Counted from the stretch's first letter, positions 37,628 through 47,092 are shown. The stretch is DNA of 64,000 nt from Neolewinella aquimaris (GCF_014197245.1 NZ_JACIFF010000002.1:200106-264105), one strand, 5' to 3'. Numbers and translations: made by a program. The notes: generated from the letters alone by a model not told the origin.

Positions 37628-40171
37628 TTACTCCACCGCCGATCCGGAGATGGTGTGGCCGAACATAATGGCGTTCATGAACAGGCGGTTGCCCCCGTAC
37701 CAGAATCCCCGGAAATTGGGATTGCTGGCGAAAGAGATGGTCCGTCCGCCGTTCTTACTGCTGACGATCACGCCCGCGGAACCGGCTGCCGCCTTAGCGA
37801 ATTGCCGTGGACTGTAGCCACTCAGAAGGGGTTCGTCGCTGTAGCGTAGCGGAGTGGCGTATACATTCTTTGCCGGTTCGTAGAGCAGGGTCCCGGTGCG
37901 GAACAGGGGTATCTCTTCCCGTTGCATGCCGAAGAGGAGGGGATGGGTGAGGTCGGCTTTGGCCTGGTAAATAGAACCACCGAGCACCCGGCCGCTATAG
38001 TCGCGGTAGGCTTTTTCGTAGGGCCGTTGGGTGATCGACGAATCCGGATTAGCCACTTTGCGGGTCTTGATGGTGGCCAGTCCGTTTTCCGCGGCCCAGG
38101 TGCCGGCGCGTTCCGTGGTGATCAGGACACGGTCGCGTCCCATCCAGTTTTGCAACGCCTCAGTCCCCTGGGTGCCGATATCCCGGTAGTTGCCGTCGAC
38201 CATGATGATGGTGTTGTAGCGGCTAAGATCGGTGCTGCCTACTTCATCCATCGGCAGTTTGGTGATCGGAATGTCGAAGCGCTGATCGAGCAGGTGCCAC
38301 ACCTCTCCGGCGTCCAGGCTGCTGGTGCCTCCCTCCACGATCAGGGCGATCTCCGGCTTACGCAGCGTCTGGTAGGCGGAGCGGGAGCCGAACATGAGTC
38401 CGCCCGCATCCACCGTACCGCTTCCGGCCGGGATAAAGTCGAGGTGGGTCTCGTTCTCTACTTCGGTGATGATGGCGTGTAGTTCCTCCGCCGACATGCT
38501 TTGACCGACCACCGGCACCATGATGGTCCCCCGTCCGAAGGAATTGGCCGCCGAACCGATGGAGAAGGGTTGGTCGCTCACCTTCACCCGCACGCCGCGG
38601 TCGAGCAGGCGGTAAATAGCTTTGGAAGAGTAGTAATCGTTGGCGGGCAGCAGGTAAGCGTAGTCCGCCGCGGCGTGGTCGACGGCGGGCATGTCCGCTT
38701 CCATATTGTAGGCCGTCCAGTTGCGGTCGCCCGGAGTTCCCCCGCTCACCTTCCGGAAGGGCAGGTTGAAGGCCATGGGCAGCGAGAAGGTGGACACGTC
38801 GTAAAACAAGCTGTCCTCGAACTCCAGGATGGGTTCGAAGGCCGCCTCGCTGAAGGGCGTTTTGGGTACGTAGTAGGCTTCTGTTTCTCCACTTCCCCCG
38901 TGCTGCACCGGCAGGTCGTGGCGCGCCAGAATATTGGCCAGTTCGCGGGCGCGACCGGGGTCGTTGTCGGCCTCGATCACGTAACCGTCCTGGGTCACTC
39001 CGCCGATGGTAAAGTCGCGCTGGTAGGTCAGCAGGTCATTGCGCAGTTCGGCAAAGGCGCTCAGGGTACTCAGCGCCGTGGTCACTTGGTTACGGACGGT
39101 AAACGGGAAGTTCAGTTCACCGTTTTCCGTCTCCTGCAGGTGCCCGCGCGAACTCGCCTGCTCGAAGAGGATACCGACGGCGCCGTGAATGTCGGGGTAG
39201 GTCGATCCCTTTCCGTAGTAGAAGTCATCGTAACCCTCCCCGCTGTAGTACAGCGAGCCGATCTGATCGAGGGCCGCCGCGTGGAAGGTGCCGATTTTGG
39301 CGGTCAGTTCCTGGTTGATCTTCGGCGTGGATGGGTGCACGCGGGTGGGTGCGCCGGGCATGAAAAAGAAGGTAGCGTCCTTGCCCATTTCGTGGTGGTC
39401 GGTCAGCACGTTCGGCATCCAGCGGTGGAAGGCGGCGATGCGTGCCCGACTTTCGGGGTGCTGCACGGGCAGCCAGTCGCGGTTGAGGTCAAACCAGTAG
39501 TGGTTGCTGCGGCCGCGGGGATAGGCCTCGTTGTACTCCCGATCGGCGGGGTCGGCGGTCAGGGCCTTGTTCTTGTGGCTGTTGACCCAGCTGGCGAAGC
39601 GATTGAGGCCGTCCGGATTATAGGATGGGTCGAAGACGACGATGTTGTTATCCAGCACCTTCCCTACCTCGCTCATGGGGGCGGCGGCAAGGTAGTAAGC
39701 GACCAGGGGGGCGGCGTTTGCTCCGCTGGGTTCGTTGCCGTGGATGCTAAATCCCTGGTAAAGCACGGCGGGTACGCGATCGATGTCGTTTTCGCTTAGT
39801 CCGCCATCCGCGGCGTTCCAGTTCACGTGCAGCTCCCGCAGTTCGTCCAGTCGTCCCTGATTTTCGGGACTCGTAAAGATCAGGTTGAGCAGGGGCCGTT
39901 GCTCGTATGATTTGCCGATCTCGACCAGGGTGATCCGGTCGCTACTGGCTGCGAGCAACCGCATGTATGCCTGCTGCAAATCATGAGAAATGTGCCAGTC
40001 GCCGATCTGCCACCCCAGAAACTCTTCGGGCGTCGGGATGTCGGGATCGTAGGCCAGGTCGGGCAAGTAATACGTGAGGGGCCGTTCGTCTTCGCTGTTG
40101 GTGGTTTGGGCGGGGGCGCGGGTGCAAAGCAACAGGCAAAGGAGCAGGAGAAATTGAGTAATTCGGGGCAA
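37628..40171 (-). CDS. Secreted M14 zinc carboxypeptidase
   Basis: An 847-residue exported peptidase. After a signal peptide ending in RAPAQ (about residue 22) it has an M14 carboxypeptidase domain (about 50-350) with zinc ligands His144 and Glu147 in HGNEPSG and His259 in DHHEMG; WFDLNRDWLP is also typical. The remaining 480 residues form C-terminal beta-rich and Rossmann-like regions as in other large Bacteroidota M14 proteins. The start is uncertain: no ATG lies near the signal peptide, and I chose the TTG at 40171. The reading frame is open to 40534, but that extension is encoded by a repeat array and reads as PGTDTPRRDAGNR-like repeats. It would trim peptides outside the cytoplasm. Confidence 0.85.
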   Translation of the reverse strand: MPRITQFLLLLCLLLCTRAPAQTTNSEDERPLTYYLPDLAYDPDIPTPEEFLGWQIGDWHISHDLQQAYMRLLAASSDRITLVEIGKSYEQRPLLNLIFTSPENQGRLDELRELHVNWNAADGGLSENDIDRVPAVLYQGFSIHGNEPSGANAAPLVAYYLAAAPMSEVGKVLDNNIVVFDPSYNPDGLNRFASWVNSHKNKALTADPADREYNEAYPRGRSNHYWFDLNRDWLPVQHPESRARIAAFHRWMPNVLTDHHEMGKDATFFFMPGAPTRVHPSTPKINQELTAKIGTFHAAALDQIGSLYYSGEGYDDFYYGKGSTYPDIHGAVGILFEQASSRGHLQETENGELNFPFTVRNQVTTALSTLSAFAELRNDLLTYQRDFTIGGVTQDGYVIEADNDPGRARELANILARHDLPVQHGGSGETEAYYVPKTPFSEAAFEPILEFEDSLFYDVSTFSLPMAFNLPFRKVSGGTPGDRNWTAYNMEADMPAVDHAAADYAYLLPANDYYSSKAIYRLLDRGVRVKVSDQPFSIGSAANSFGRGTIMVPVVGQSMSAEELHAIITEVENETHLDFIPAGSGTVDAGGLMFGSRSAYQTLRKPEIALIVEGGTSSLDAGEVWHLLDQRFDIPITKLPMDEVGSTDLSRYNTIIMVDGNYRDIGTQGTEALQNWMGRDRVLITTERAGTWAAENGLATIKTRKVANPDSSITQRPYEKAYRDYSGRVLGGSIYQAKADLTHPLLFGMQREEIPLFRTGTLLYEPAKNVYATPLRYSDEPLLSGYSPRQFAKAAAGSAGVIVSSKNGGRTISFASNPNFRGFWYGGNRLFMNAIMFGHTISGSAVE

Positions 40172-40212
40172 GTTGGCGGGGATATTGGTATTCGCGGAAA
40201 TATACAGCGTTT

Positions 40213-40337
40213 TGGTGGGGTGTGTCGGTTCCCGGTGGTTCCCGGGGCGTATCGGTTCCCGGCGTCTCGCCGGGGCGTGTCGGTTCCCGGCATCTCGCCG
40301 GGGCGTGTCGGTTCCCGGCATCTCGCTGGGGTGCGTG
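40213..40337. repeat. 28-bp tandem repeat (GGTTCCCGGCATCTCGCCGG)
   Basis: At least three full copies with exact 28-bp spacing begin at 40253, 40281 and 40309, with degenerate copies before them. The core reads CGGTTCCCGGCATCTCGCCG. There are no unique spacers, so it is not a CRISPR array. It lies just upstream of the M14 peptidase start. Confidence 0.8.
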
Positions 40338-40373
40338 CCACGAGATTCACCCAACACTGAAGTCAATCCTAAA

Positions 40374-40520
40374 CCGGGATGACCGCGGCGAGATGCCGCC
40401 ATAGCCGCGGCGGGACGCCACGAACCGGGATGACCGCGGCAGGATGTCACGAACCGCCATAACCGCGGCGGGACGCCACGAACCATTAAAGCCGCGGCGG
40501 GATGCCGCGAACCACACCGC
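40374..40520. repeat. 28-30 bp degenerate repeat, inverted partner array
   Basis: Copies centred on CCGCGGC occur at 40383, 40405, 40433, 40463 and 40492, each followed by (G)GAYGCC and CGAACC. The shared word CGGCGAGATGCC is the reverse complement of that in the array at 40213-40337, so the two arrays face each other across about 40 bp. They lie between the divergent peptidase and acyl-CoA ligase genes. Together with the array at 40213-40337 they fill most of this 397-bp gap. Confidence 0.75.
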
Positions 40521-40568
40521 CACAAACCATTCACTACCTTACCGATCTGATAAGACTATTCCCCGACC

Positions 40569-42239
40569 ATGTACGACCTGACCACCCTGGAAGCCTTCTA
40601 CCGTAGAGAAGTGGAGCATCCCGCCAAGCCCTTTCTGCACCAGCCCTTCGGTAAGCGGTGGGAGACCTACAGTTGGGGGGAGGTCGGAAAAATGGCCCGC
40701 AAGATCGCCGCTTACCTCCTGGAGCAAGACCTGAAGCCGGGCAGCCACATCGGCCTGGTGTCCAAGAACTGCCGGGAGTGGATCATTGCCGATCTGGCGA
40801 TCATGATGGCCGGTCACGTGAGCGTGCCCTTCTTCGCTACTCTCACCGGACCGCAGATCGCCCAGGTGATCGAGTTGGGGGACATCGACCTGCTCTTCGT
40901 CGGCAAAACCGAGGTTTGGGAAACCATGAAGTTGGGTGTGCCCGATAACCTCCCCGTCATTCGGTTTCCTCACTACCCCGATAATTCTCTGGTGGAAAGA
41001 GGCAAGGCGTGGGAAGAAATTCTGAACGAGTATTCTCCCATGCCCGGTCAGCCCGTCCCGGATCGGAATGGCCTGTGGACCATCATCTTTACCTCCGGCA
41101 CGACCGGTCCGCCGAAGGGCGTAATGCTGAGTATAAAAAACCAGATCGCCCTGATGGCGGAGCTCTACGACCGCAACCCGCTGGCAAACGACTACGACGG
41201 CAACAACCGCTATTTCTCCTTCCTTCCCCTTAACCACGTCGCCGAGCGCGGGACCATCGAGACCATGTGCTTCACCCACGGAGGAGAAATCTTCTTCACC
41301 GAAAGCATCGAGCGCTTCGCGGCAAACCTTCAGGACGCACGCCCTACTTTCTTTTTCGCCGTACCCCGCATCTGGACGAAACTGCGGCAGGGAGTCCTCA
41401 AAAAGTTACCCCAGGAAAAGCTGGACAGCCTACTGAAAATTCCCATTGTCTCCTATTTTATCAAACGGAAGATCCGCAGGGGCTTGGGTCTACACCAGTC
41501 GCGGCGCAACGTGACCGGTGCCGCACCGATCGCCCAGGACGTCAAGGATTGGTTCGCAAGTATCGGCATCCCCATCGCCGAGGCCTACGCCATGACCGAA
41601 AACGGCGCCGTGGGCCATATGATCTACCCCGAGCAGGATCGTCCGGGTTCCGTGGGGCAGACCCTCCCCGGCACCCAATGTAAACTCGACCCGGAAAGCG
41701 GCGAAGTCCTCACCCGCGCCCCCTACACCATGGTCGGCTACTACAAGGAGCCGGAAAAGACCGCCGAAACCATCGACGCCGACGGCTGGCTCCACACCGG
41801 CGATCAGGGCCGCATCGACGAAGATGGGTTTCTCTACCTCATCGGCCGGGTCAAGGATACCTTCAAGACCGCCAAGGCAAAATTCATCATCCCGAGCGAG
41901 ATCGAGGACAAGTTTGCCGGCAATCCCGACATCGATCAGCTTTGCCTTCTCGGCCTCGGAATGCCCCAACCACTGCTGCTCGTTGCACTCTCCGAAAGTG
42001 CGGAGGTGAAGGGCAGGGCGGCAGTGCGCGGTAGCCTTACCGCTCAACTGCAGGAAGTAAACGGGCAGTTAGCCAGCTACAAGAAAGTAGCCACCATCGT
42101 CGTGGTAGAACACCCCTTCAGTATCGAAAACGATATGCTCACCCCCACCCTGAAGGTCAAGCGCCCCCAGGTACACGCTACCTACAAGGACCGCATGCCG
42201 GCCTGGATCGAGAGCGGGGAAAAGGTGATCTTTGAGTAA
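40569..42239 (+). CDS. Long-chain fatty-acid-CoA ligase family protein
   Basis: A 556-residue AMP-forming acyl-CoA synthetase, which activates a fatty acid to its CoA thioester through an acyl-adenylate. The P-loop-like motif TIIFTSGTTGPPKGVMLS, the YAMTENGAVGHM adenylate site, GWLHTGDQGRIDEDG and GRVKDTFKTAKAKFI are all present. The long-chain type of FadD15 is the nearest by eye. It precedes the convergent acyl-CoA dehydrogenase, consistent with a shared role in fatty acid use. Confidence 0.92.
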   Translation: MYDLTTLEAFYRREVEHPAKPFLHQPFGKRWETYSWGEVGKMARKIAAYLLEQDLKPGSHIGLVSKNCREWIIADLAIMMAGHVSVPFFATLTGPQIAQVIELGDIDLLFVGKTEVWETMKLGVPDNLPVIRFPHYPDNSLVERGKAWEEILNEYSPMPGQPVPDRNGLWTIIFTSGTTGPPKGVMLSIKNQIALMAELYDRNPLANDYDGNNRYFSFLPLNHVAERGTIETMCFTHGGEIFFTESIERFAANLQDARPTFFFAVPRIWTKLRQGVLKKLPQEKLDSLLKIPIVSYFIKRKIRRGLGLHQSRRNVTGAAPIAQDVKDWFASIGIPIAEAYAMTENGAVGHMIYPEQDRPGSVGQTLPGTQCKLDPESGEVLTRAPYTMVGYYKEPEKTAETIDADGWLHTGDQGRIDEDGFLYLIGRVKDTFKTAKAKFIIPSEIEDKFAGNPDIDQLCLLGLGMPQPLLLVALSESAEVKGRAAVRGSLTAQLQEVNGQLASYKKVATIVVVEHPFSIENDMLTPTLKVKRPQVHATYKDRMPAWIESGEKVIFE

Positions 42240-42244
42240 TTACC

Positions 42245-42341
42245 CGTTGGACGGGGTGACCCCGTCCAACGGTTGAATTGCCGGACGGGGTCACCCCGTC
42301 CGACGGCTTAAGCGGTCCAACGGCTAAAGCGGTCCGACGGC
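42245..42341. terminator. Inverted-repeat cluster, likely bidirectional terminator
   Basis: Two near-perfect hairpins lie between convergent genes. The first has 13-bp arms CGTTGGACGGGGT and ACCCCGTCCAACG around one base (42245-42271). The second has 10-bp arms CGGACGGGGT and ACCCCGTCCG around one base (42282-42302). The remaining bases to 42341 hold two more GTCC(A/G)ACGG words. The A/G alternation in these words is regular. Stems this long with no loop may act as a cruciform or as a terminator for both genes. Confidence 0.6.
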
Positions 42342-43553
42342 TTACCCCAACTTCATCCCGTTGATCGTATTCCGCCCCAACTGGTACATATGCACCTCAT
42401 CCGGCCCGTCGGCCAGCCGAATGCTGCGGGCGTAGACATAAAATTCGGCCAGCGGAAGATCACTCGACACCCCCAGCCCACCGTGCACCTGAATGGCCCG
42501 ATCGATTACCGTACACGCCATCGTCGGACACACGATCTTAATCATGGCAATGAGATCTTTCGCCTCCTTGATGCCGTGGCGGTCGATCCGGTCGGCAGCC
42601 GACAGGGTCAGCAGCCGCGCCTGCTCGATCTCGCAACGGGAACGCGCCACCTCCTGCCGAATGCTGCTGAACTTCGACAGCTCCCGCTCGAAAGCCCGGC
42701 GCTCCCCCGCCCGCTTGCCCATCAGCTCCAGCGAGCGCTGGGCGGTACCGATCAGACGCATGCAGTGGTGAATGCGACCCGGCCCCAGTCGGCCCTGAGC
42801 AATTTCGAATCCCCGGCCTTCCCCCAGAATCAGGTTGCCCACCGGCACGCGGACGTCGGTCAGACTGATCTCGGCGTGACCGTGCGGACTGTCCAGGGTC
42901 CCGAACGCCCGCAGCGGCCGTTCTACCTTCACCCCCGGCGTATCCGCGGGAACGAGGATCATGCTCTGCTGTAAATGGCGCGGGGCCTCGGGATCCGTCT
43001 TACCCATCACGATGTACATTTTACACTCGGGGTGCATGGCACCGGTGCTCCACCACTTACGGCCGTTGACGACATACTCGTCGCCGTCCCGCTCAATGCT
43101 CGTTTCGATGTTAGTAGCATCGGAACTGGCCACGGCCGGCTCGGTCATGAGGAAGGCGGAGCGGATCTGTCCGTCCAGTAGCGGCAGCAGCCAGTCGCGT
43201 TTCTGCCCGGTCGTGCCGTACCGGGCCAGCACTTCCATGTTACCGGTATCGGGCGCATTGCAGTTGAAGACCTCACTGGCCCAGAGTACACGCCCCATAA
43301 GCTCGGCCAGGGGCGCGTACTCGAGGTTGGTGAGGCCGGGACTGAGCTCGCCGTAGTCCTCGGGCAGGAACAGGTTCCAGAGTCCGGCGGAACGGGCCTT
43401 AGCCTTCAGGTCTTCCATTTGCGGGAAGATCTGCCAGGGATGATCCTGGGTAAACTGTCGGTACTCGGCCTCTAGGGGATAGAGGTGTTCCTCCATAAAA
43501 GCCGTGAGGTGCCGGATGTTGTCGCGGGTGGTCTCGCTGTAATCAAAGTGCAT
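42342..43553 (-). CDS. Acyl-CoA dehydrogenase, ACAD10/11-like
   Basis: A 403-residue FAD-dependent acyl-CoA dehydrogenase. The FAD/substrate motifs [18 protein letters not shown] and RKWWSTGA and the C-terminal helical domain with [23 protein letters not shown] are clear. The ending [16 protein letters not shown] differs from the EGTSE ending of straight-chain enzymes and is typical of the ACAD10/ACAD11 group, whose members handle phosphorylated 4-hydroxyacyl-CoAs. The matching kinase half is encoded separately at 51238-52269. It follows the TIM-barrel lipoprotein gene by 18 bp. Confidence 0.9.
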   Translation of the reverse strand: MHFDYSETTRDNIRHLTAFMEEHLYPLEAEYRQFTQDHPWQIFPQMEDLKAKARSAGLWNLFLPEDYGELSPGLTNLEYAPLAELMGRVLWASEVFNCNAPDTGNMEVLARYGTTGQKRDWLLPLLDGQIRSAFLMTEPAVASSDATNIETSIERDGDEYVVNGRKWWSTGAMHPECKMYIVMGKTDPEAPRHLQQSMILVPADTPGVKVERPLRAFGTLDSPHGHAEISLTDVRVPVGNLILGEGRGFEIAQGRLGPGRIHHCMRLIGTAQRSLELMGKRAGERRAFERELSKFSSIRQEVARSRCEIEQARLLTLSAADRIDRHGIKEAKDLIAMIKIVCPTMACTVIDRAIQVHGGLGVSSDLPLAEFYVYARSIRLADGPDEVHMYQLGRNTINGMKLG

Positions 43554-43557
43554 GACA

Positions 43558-43565
43558 GCAAGATA
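43558..43565 (-). promoter_or_regulatory. Candidate -7 box (TATCTTGC) for the acyl-CoA dehydrogenase
   Basis: TATCTTGC on the minus strand ends four bases before the ATG at 43553, inside the 18-bp gap after the TIM-barrel gene. The same word recurs near other starts. If used, the message would be nearly leaderless. Confidence 0.3.
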
Positions 43566-43571
43566 GCCGCT

Positions 43572-44486
43572 TTACTCAAAGCCGATTTCCTCCAGCGCGG
43601 CGTGGCTGACCTTAATGGCTTCCAGCGGCGTTTCGTTGAAGGTCATATCCTGTTCCACCAGGTAGAACTCCATCCCCGAAAGCTCCTTCTCCTTCAGGAT
43701 GCGGGCGAAGTCGATGCTGCCGGTTCCGACGGGAGCAAAGCGACCTTCCTTATCCATATCCTTCACGTGCCAGGCCTTGAACCGGCCGGGGGCTTTTTTG
43801 AAGTACGCAATGGGGTCCGCGCCGGCCTTAGTTACCCAGTAGAGGTCCATCTGGAAATTGAGGTCGTCCGGATTGGAATTTTCAATGAAGTAGTCGATAG
43901 GCACGATTCCTTCCTCGTTTTCCACGAACTCAAAGTCGTGGTTGTGGTACAGGCACTTAATGCCGGCGGCGGTACACTTGGCGGCGATCTCGTTGATGAT
44001 GTTCATCACTTCGGCTACGGTACCGCTCATGCCGAGGGTGCGCGTGGCGGGGTCGAACTTAAAGTGACCCATGGGCGGCACGGGGATGACGAAGTACTGG
44101 AATCCGGCCTCCTTTGCGGCCGCAATCATCTCGTCGGCATTGTCCAGCGTCACGTCTCCGTGGTGCGAGCTCATTGGCGTGAGTCCGACCTCCGTGAGGT
44201 AAGCCTTGAAGTCACCGGGGGTCATGCCGTAAAATTTTCCATTCTGGTAGCCGGCCGCTTCGACGTATTTGTAGCCAAGATCGGCCACCTGCTTGAGAAC
44301 GCCGCGCGGGTCACCGGCCATCGTATCGCGCAGGGTGTAGAGGGCCAGTCCACCGAAGTGTTCGCTGGCGGTGGGGACCGTGGTGACCTGGGTTCCATCC
44401 GGAGCATCGAGGTTGCTGCCGCGGCCGCACGCTGAGACCACGAGGAGGAAGAAGAAAGCGGGGAATAAAACTTTTACAGTATTCAT
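43572..44486 (-). CDS. TIM-barrel sugar phosphate isomerase/epimerase lipoprotein
   Basis: A 304-residue lipoprotein (lipobox VVSAC, about residue 20) with an AP-endonuclease-2/xylose-isomerase-like TIM barrel. Probable metal-binding parts include CLYHNHDFEF, NFQMDLYWV, AWHVKDMD and FYLVEQD. Such exported epimerase-like proteins are frequent in Bacteroidota carbohydrate loci, but the reaction is not established. It lies between the carboxylesterase (82 bp upstream) and the dehydrogenase. It is a distant relative of the first half of the fusion at 8897-10993. Confidence 0.87.
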   Translation of the reverse strand: MNTVKVLFPAFFFLLVVSACGRGSNLDAPDGTQVTTVPTASEHFGGLALYTLRDTMAGDPRGVLKQVADLGYKYVEAAGYQNGKFYGMTPGDFKAYLTEVGLTPMSSHHGDVTLDNADEMIAAAKEAGFQYFVIPVPPMGHFKFDPATRTLGMSGTVAEVMNIINEIAAKCTAAGIKCLYHNHDFEFVENEEGIVPIDYFIENSNPDDLNFQMDLYWVTKAGADPIAYFKKAPGRFKAWHVKDMDKEGRFAPVGTGSIDFARILKEKELSGMEFYLVEQDMTFNETPLEAIKVSHAALEEIGFE

Positions 44487-44568
44487 AGGTCGATTATCGA
44501 GGCTCCGCCCGGGGTTTGTTTGGGCGGGGACGCAGGTGCAAGGTTGGTTGAAGGGTGCAAGCTACGCA

Positions 44569-46182
44569 CTAACGGCTGCTGCGCGTATTAAAGTCAAGAA
44601 GCCGACTGTCCGGGTGGTAGCGAACTTCGCTTTCCAGGTCCAGCATCATGGTCGCTCCCGTGTCTTCGGTGTAGGCTTCCCATTCGGGCAGACCCTCGTG
44701 CCCCGGGTCACCGGTCCGCGCGAAGTTGATCCACGACTGACTTACGGTGGCGGCAAGGGCCTTTGCGGCTTCTCCGCCACCCGTCATGTTTGCGCAGCGG
44801 TCGATGTTGTTGAAGACAAAGGGCAGTTCCATACAGTGCATCGCTTTGTACTTGCCGTCCATCACCGGCGATTGCCAGGTAAAGAGGTACATGTATACCG
44901 GCGCACCGTTTGTAAGATTTGCTTTACCGTTCGCCTGGCGCACGGCACCCGGACGAAACATCAGGTCGACGTCGATCAGGTCGGAAGGCATTTTGGTATT
45001 CGGGTAGGCGGTGCGAACCGCCTCAACGTATTCTCCGGCCCGCTCGCCGTGGATGTTTTCAATGTAGGTCATGATCTCGGCTTCCGAGGCGTGCGATAGG
45101 CCCGCGCGCCCGGATGCCATGAATTCGTTCTTCACCGTACCGATGAGCAGGGGAACGTCCTTTGCCAGGGCGAGTGCTTCCGCACTGGAAGGTTGGTAGG
45201 GAAGCTGGGTACCGTCGACGCTCGGCCCCCAGCCGAGGCCGAATATGCCGAACGATTGTCCGTCGGCCTTCAGTTGGTCTTCTACGACCTTGAGCGCTTT
45301 GCCGGATGCCGCCGCCAGTTCAGCGAAGGGCACCTCCCGGATGCGGTCTACCTCTGCCGGAGAGATTTCCAGCTGGCGCAGGGTTTCGGCTCCGATGCGC
45401 TGACTTACTTCCTTCGTAGTCATACTCTCCCGAAAGGATCCGCTCTGGTTGACGGCTTTGTGAAATAACCCCTTGGCGGCCGGCATGGCCATCAGGGTGT
45501 TCACCTTGGCTCCCCCACCCGACTGACCGAAGATGGTCACGTTGCCGGGGTCCCCTCCGAAGTTTTCGATGTTCTCCTGCACCCACTCGAGGGCCAGTTT
45601 GAGATCGACGATGGAGTTGTTTGCGGAAGTGGCGTACGCGTCTCCGTAGGCGGAGAGATCGAGAAATCCGAGTACGTTCAGGCGGTGGTTGATCGATACG
45701 ACGACGACGTCGCCGGAGCGCGCCAGATTTTCCCCGTGGTAAGATGGCAGTTCCTGGGAGGAACCCGCGGTAAACCCACCACCGTGGATCCAGAACATGA
45801 CCGGTCGCTTACGGCCGTCCTTCAGTCCCGGGCTCCAGACGTTCAGCACCAAGCAGTCCTCACTGGTGTATCCCCAGTCGTGATCAAAGACGAATTCGCT
45901 CTCATCGTCGACCGCAGTCACTGGATTTAGCAGCGGCGCTACCGGACCGTACGATAGGGAGCTGCGCACGCCTTCCCACGGTTCCGGCTTGGTGGCCGTG
46001 GCGAAGCGTTCGGCGGTGCCGTAGGGAATTCCCTTAAAGGTGAAAATGCCCCCACTGACGAAGCCGCGGACCTGCCCGCTTTCTGTGACCGTAACGGCTA
46101 CGTTTTCCCCCGTAAGCAACTGTGCCTGAATTTGGGACAATGCCCACAACATGAGCATTCCCAGAAGTTTGATTCGCATCAT
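44569..46182 (-). CDS. Type-B carboxylesterase
   Basis: A 537-residue secreted esterase of the carboxylesterase/cholinesterase family with a signal peptide ending in SQIQAQ (about residue 18). The nucleophile elbow is FGQSGGGAK (Gln in place of the usual Glu before Ser), the EDCLVLNVWSP motif is present, and the catalytic His is in AMHCMELPFVF. It would hydrolyse esters in the periplasm. Of two adjacent ATGs (46182 and 46179) either could start it. It diverges from the NrtR-like regulator over 193 bp that contain a strong inverted repeat. Confidence 0.9.
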   Translation of the reverse strand: MMRIKLLGMLMLWALSQIQAQLLTGENVAVTVTESGQVRGFVSGGIFTFKGIPYGTAERFATATKPEPWEGVRSSLSYGPVAPLLNPVTAVDDESEFVFDHDWGYTSEDCLVLNVWSPGLKDGRKRPVMFWIHGGGFTAGSSQELPSYHGENLARSGDVVVVSINHRLNVLGFLDLSAYGDAYATSANNSIVDLKLALEWVQENIENFGGDPGNVTIFGQSGGGAKVNTLMAMPAAKGLFHKAVNQSGSFRESMTTKEVSQRIGAETLRQLEISPAEVDRIREVPFAELAAASGKALKVVEDQLKADGQSFGIFGLGWGPSVDGTQLPYQPSSAEALALAKDVPLLIGTVKNEFMASGRAGLSHASEAEIMTYIENIHGERAGEYVEAVRTAYPNTKMPSDLIDVDLMFRPGAVRQANGKANLTNGAPVYMYLFTWQSPVMDGKYKAMHCMELPFVFNNIDRCANMTGGGEAAKALAATVSQSWINFARTGDPGHEGLPEWEAYTEDTGATMMLDLESEVRYHPDSRLLDFNTRSSR

Positions 46183-46273
46183 TTCAATTGTGTCTGTTGG
46201 AGTTAAAGAGAAGCAGCATCGACGTAAATCAGCAGAACAAGCGTTCAATTCCTTTACTGAAGAAGATCGCTCC

Positions 46274-46300
46274 ACTATTGTCGCACTATGCTACAATAGT
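46274..46300. promoter_or_regulatory. Inverted repeat ACTATTGT-N11-ACAATAGT, candidate operator
   Basis: Perfect 8-bp arms, ACTATTGT and ACAATAGT, are separated by 11 bases in the divergent region between the carboxylesterase and the NrtR-like gene. A second shorter repeat, AATAG/CTATT, follows near 46338-46353 before a T tract. This is a good candidate binding site for the adjacent regulator. Confidence 0.5.
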
Positions 46301-46375
46301 AACTAATGATGGTGGCACTTCCAAATACTTTCCTTAGAATAGCAGAACTATTTTTTTTGCACCACCGCTTACCGC

Positions 46376-47092
46376 ATGCCGCACCCACTCGATTCCGCTT
46401 ACCTGCCCCACCTTGCCTACGATAGCGTCGTTTTCGGTTTCTCGGGTGAGAAGCTCAAGATTCTGATCCTGGAATACCACAACACGGGTTGGTTCGCCCT
46501 TCCCGGGGGATTTGTCGGTGTGGCGGAGGATCTCGACGCAGCGGTCAAACGGGGGTTGAAGGAGCGAACGGGACTGGACAACATTCACCTGGAACAGTTT
46601 CACACCTTCGGGAGCGTGCAGCGGCACCGCCCGGAAGTGATGCGCACGATTCTGAAGGAAAGCGACTTTGCCGTGGAGAAAGCACCCTGGCTACTGGAAC
46701 GCTTCGTTTCGGTAGGCTACTATAGCCTGATCGATTACCACCGCGTAACCCCCCGGCCCGATGCCCTATCCGACTCGCTGAAGTGGTACCACGTAGAGGA
46801 ACTGCCGCCCCTACTCTTCGACCACCGGGAAATGGTAGAAAAAGCACTGAATGCACTGCGCCGCAACCTCGACACGATGCTCGTAGGCACGAACATGCTA
46901 CCCGAAAGGTTCACCATCAAGCAGTTGCAACAGGTCACCGAAGCTATCCTTGGAGACAAACTTCACCGTACCAGTTTCCAGCGGCGCATGCTGGCGACAG
47001 GTCTGCTGCGACGGCACGACAAACTGTACACCGGGGGGTCACACAAAGCGCCTTATCTCTACAGCTTTGTGAACAAATCTGCAGGAGAGTAG
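46376..47092 (+). CDS. NrtR/AraR-type Nudix-related transcription regulator
   Basis: A 238-residue regulator with an N-terminal Nudix-like domain and a C-terminal winged helix (about 165-225, MLPERFTIKQLQQVTEAILG and SFQRRMLATGLL). The Nudix box reads GFVGVAEDLDAAVKRGLKER: the glycine and Glu51 are kept but the REUxEE core is changed to RGLKER, so pyrophosphatase activity is probably lost. Family members sense ADP-ribose (NrtR) or sugars (AraR in Bacteroides) and control nearby operons. The divergent carboxylesterase and the downstream DUF1549/1501 genes are likely targets. Confidence 0.88.
   Translation: MPHPLDSAYLPHLAYDSVVFGFSGEKLKILILEYHNTGWFALPGGFVGVAEDLDAAVKRGLKERTGLDNIHLEQFHTFGSVQRHRPEVMRTILKESDFAVEKAPWLLERFVSVGYYSLIDYHRVTPRPDALSDSLKWYHVEELPPLLFDHREMVEKALNALRRNLDTMLVGTNMLPERFTIKQLQQVTEAILGDKLHRTSFQRRMLATGLLRRHDKLYTGGSHKAPYLYSFVNKSAGE

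Noticed and set aside
40213-40520. CRISPR array
   Set aside because: Repeats of 28-30 bp are contiguous with no unique spacers, and no cas genes are present.
40172-40534. 121-residue N-terminal extension of the M14 peptidase
   Set aside because: It is encoded entirely by the repeat arrays and lies before the signal peptide, so it is not likely to be translated as part of the protein.
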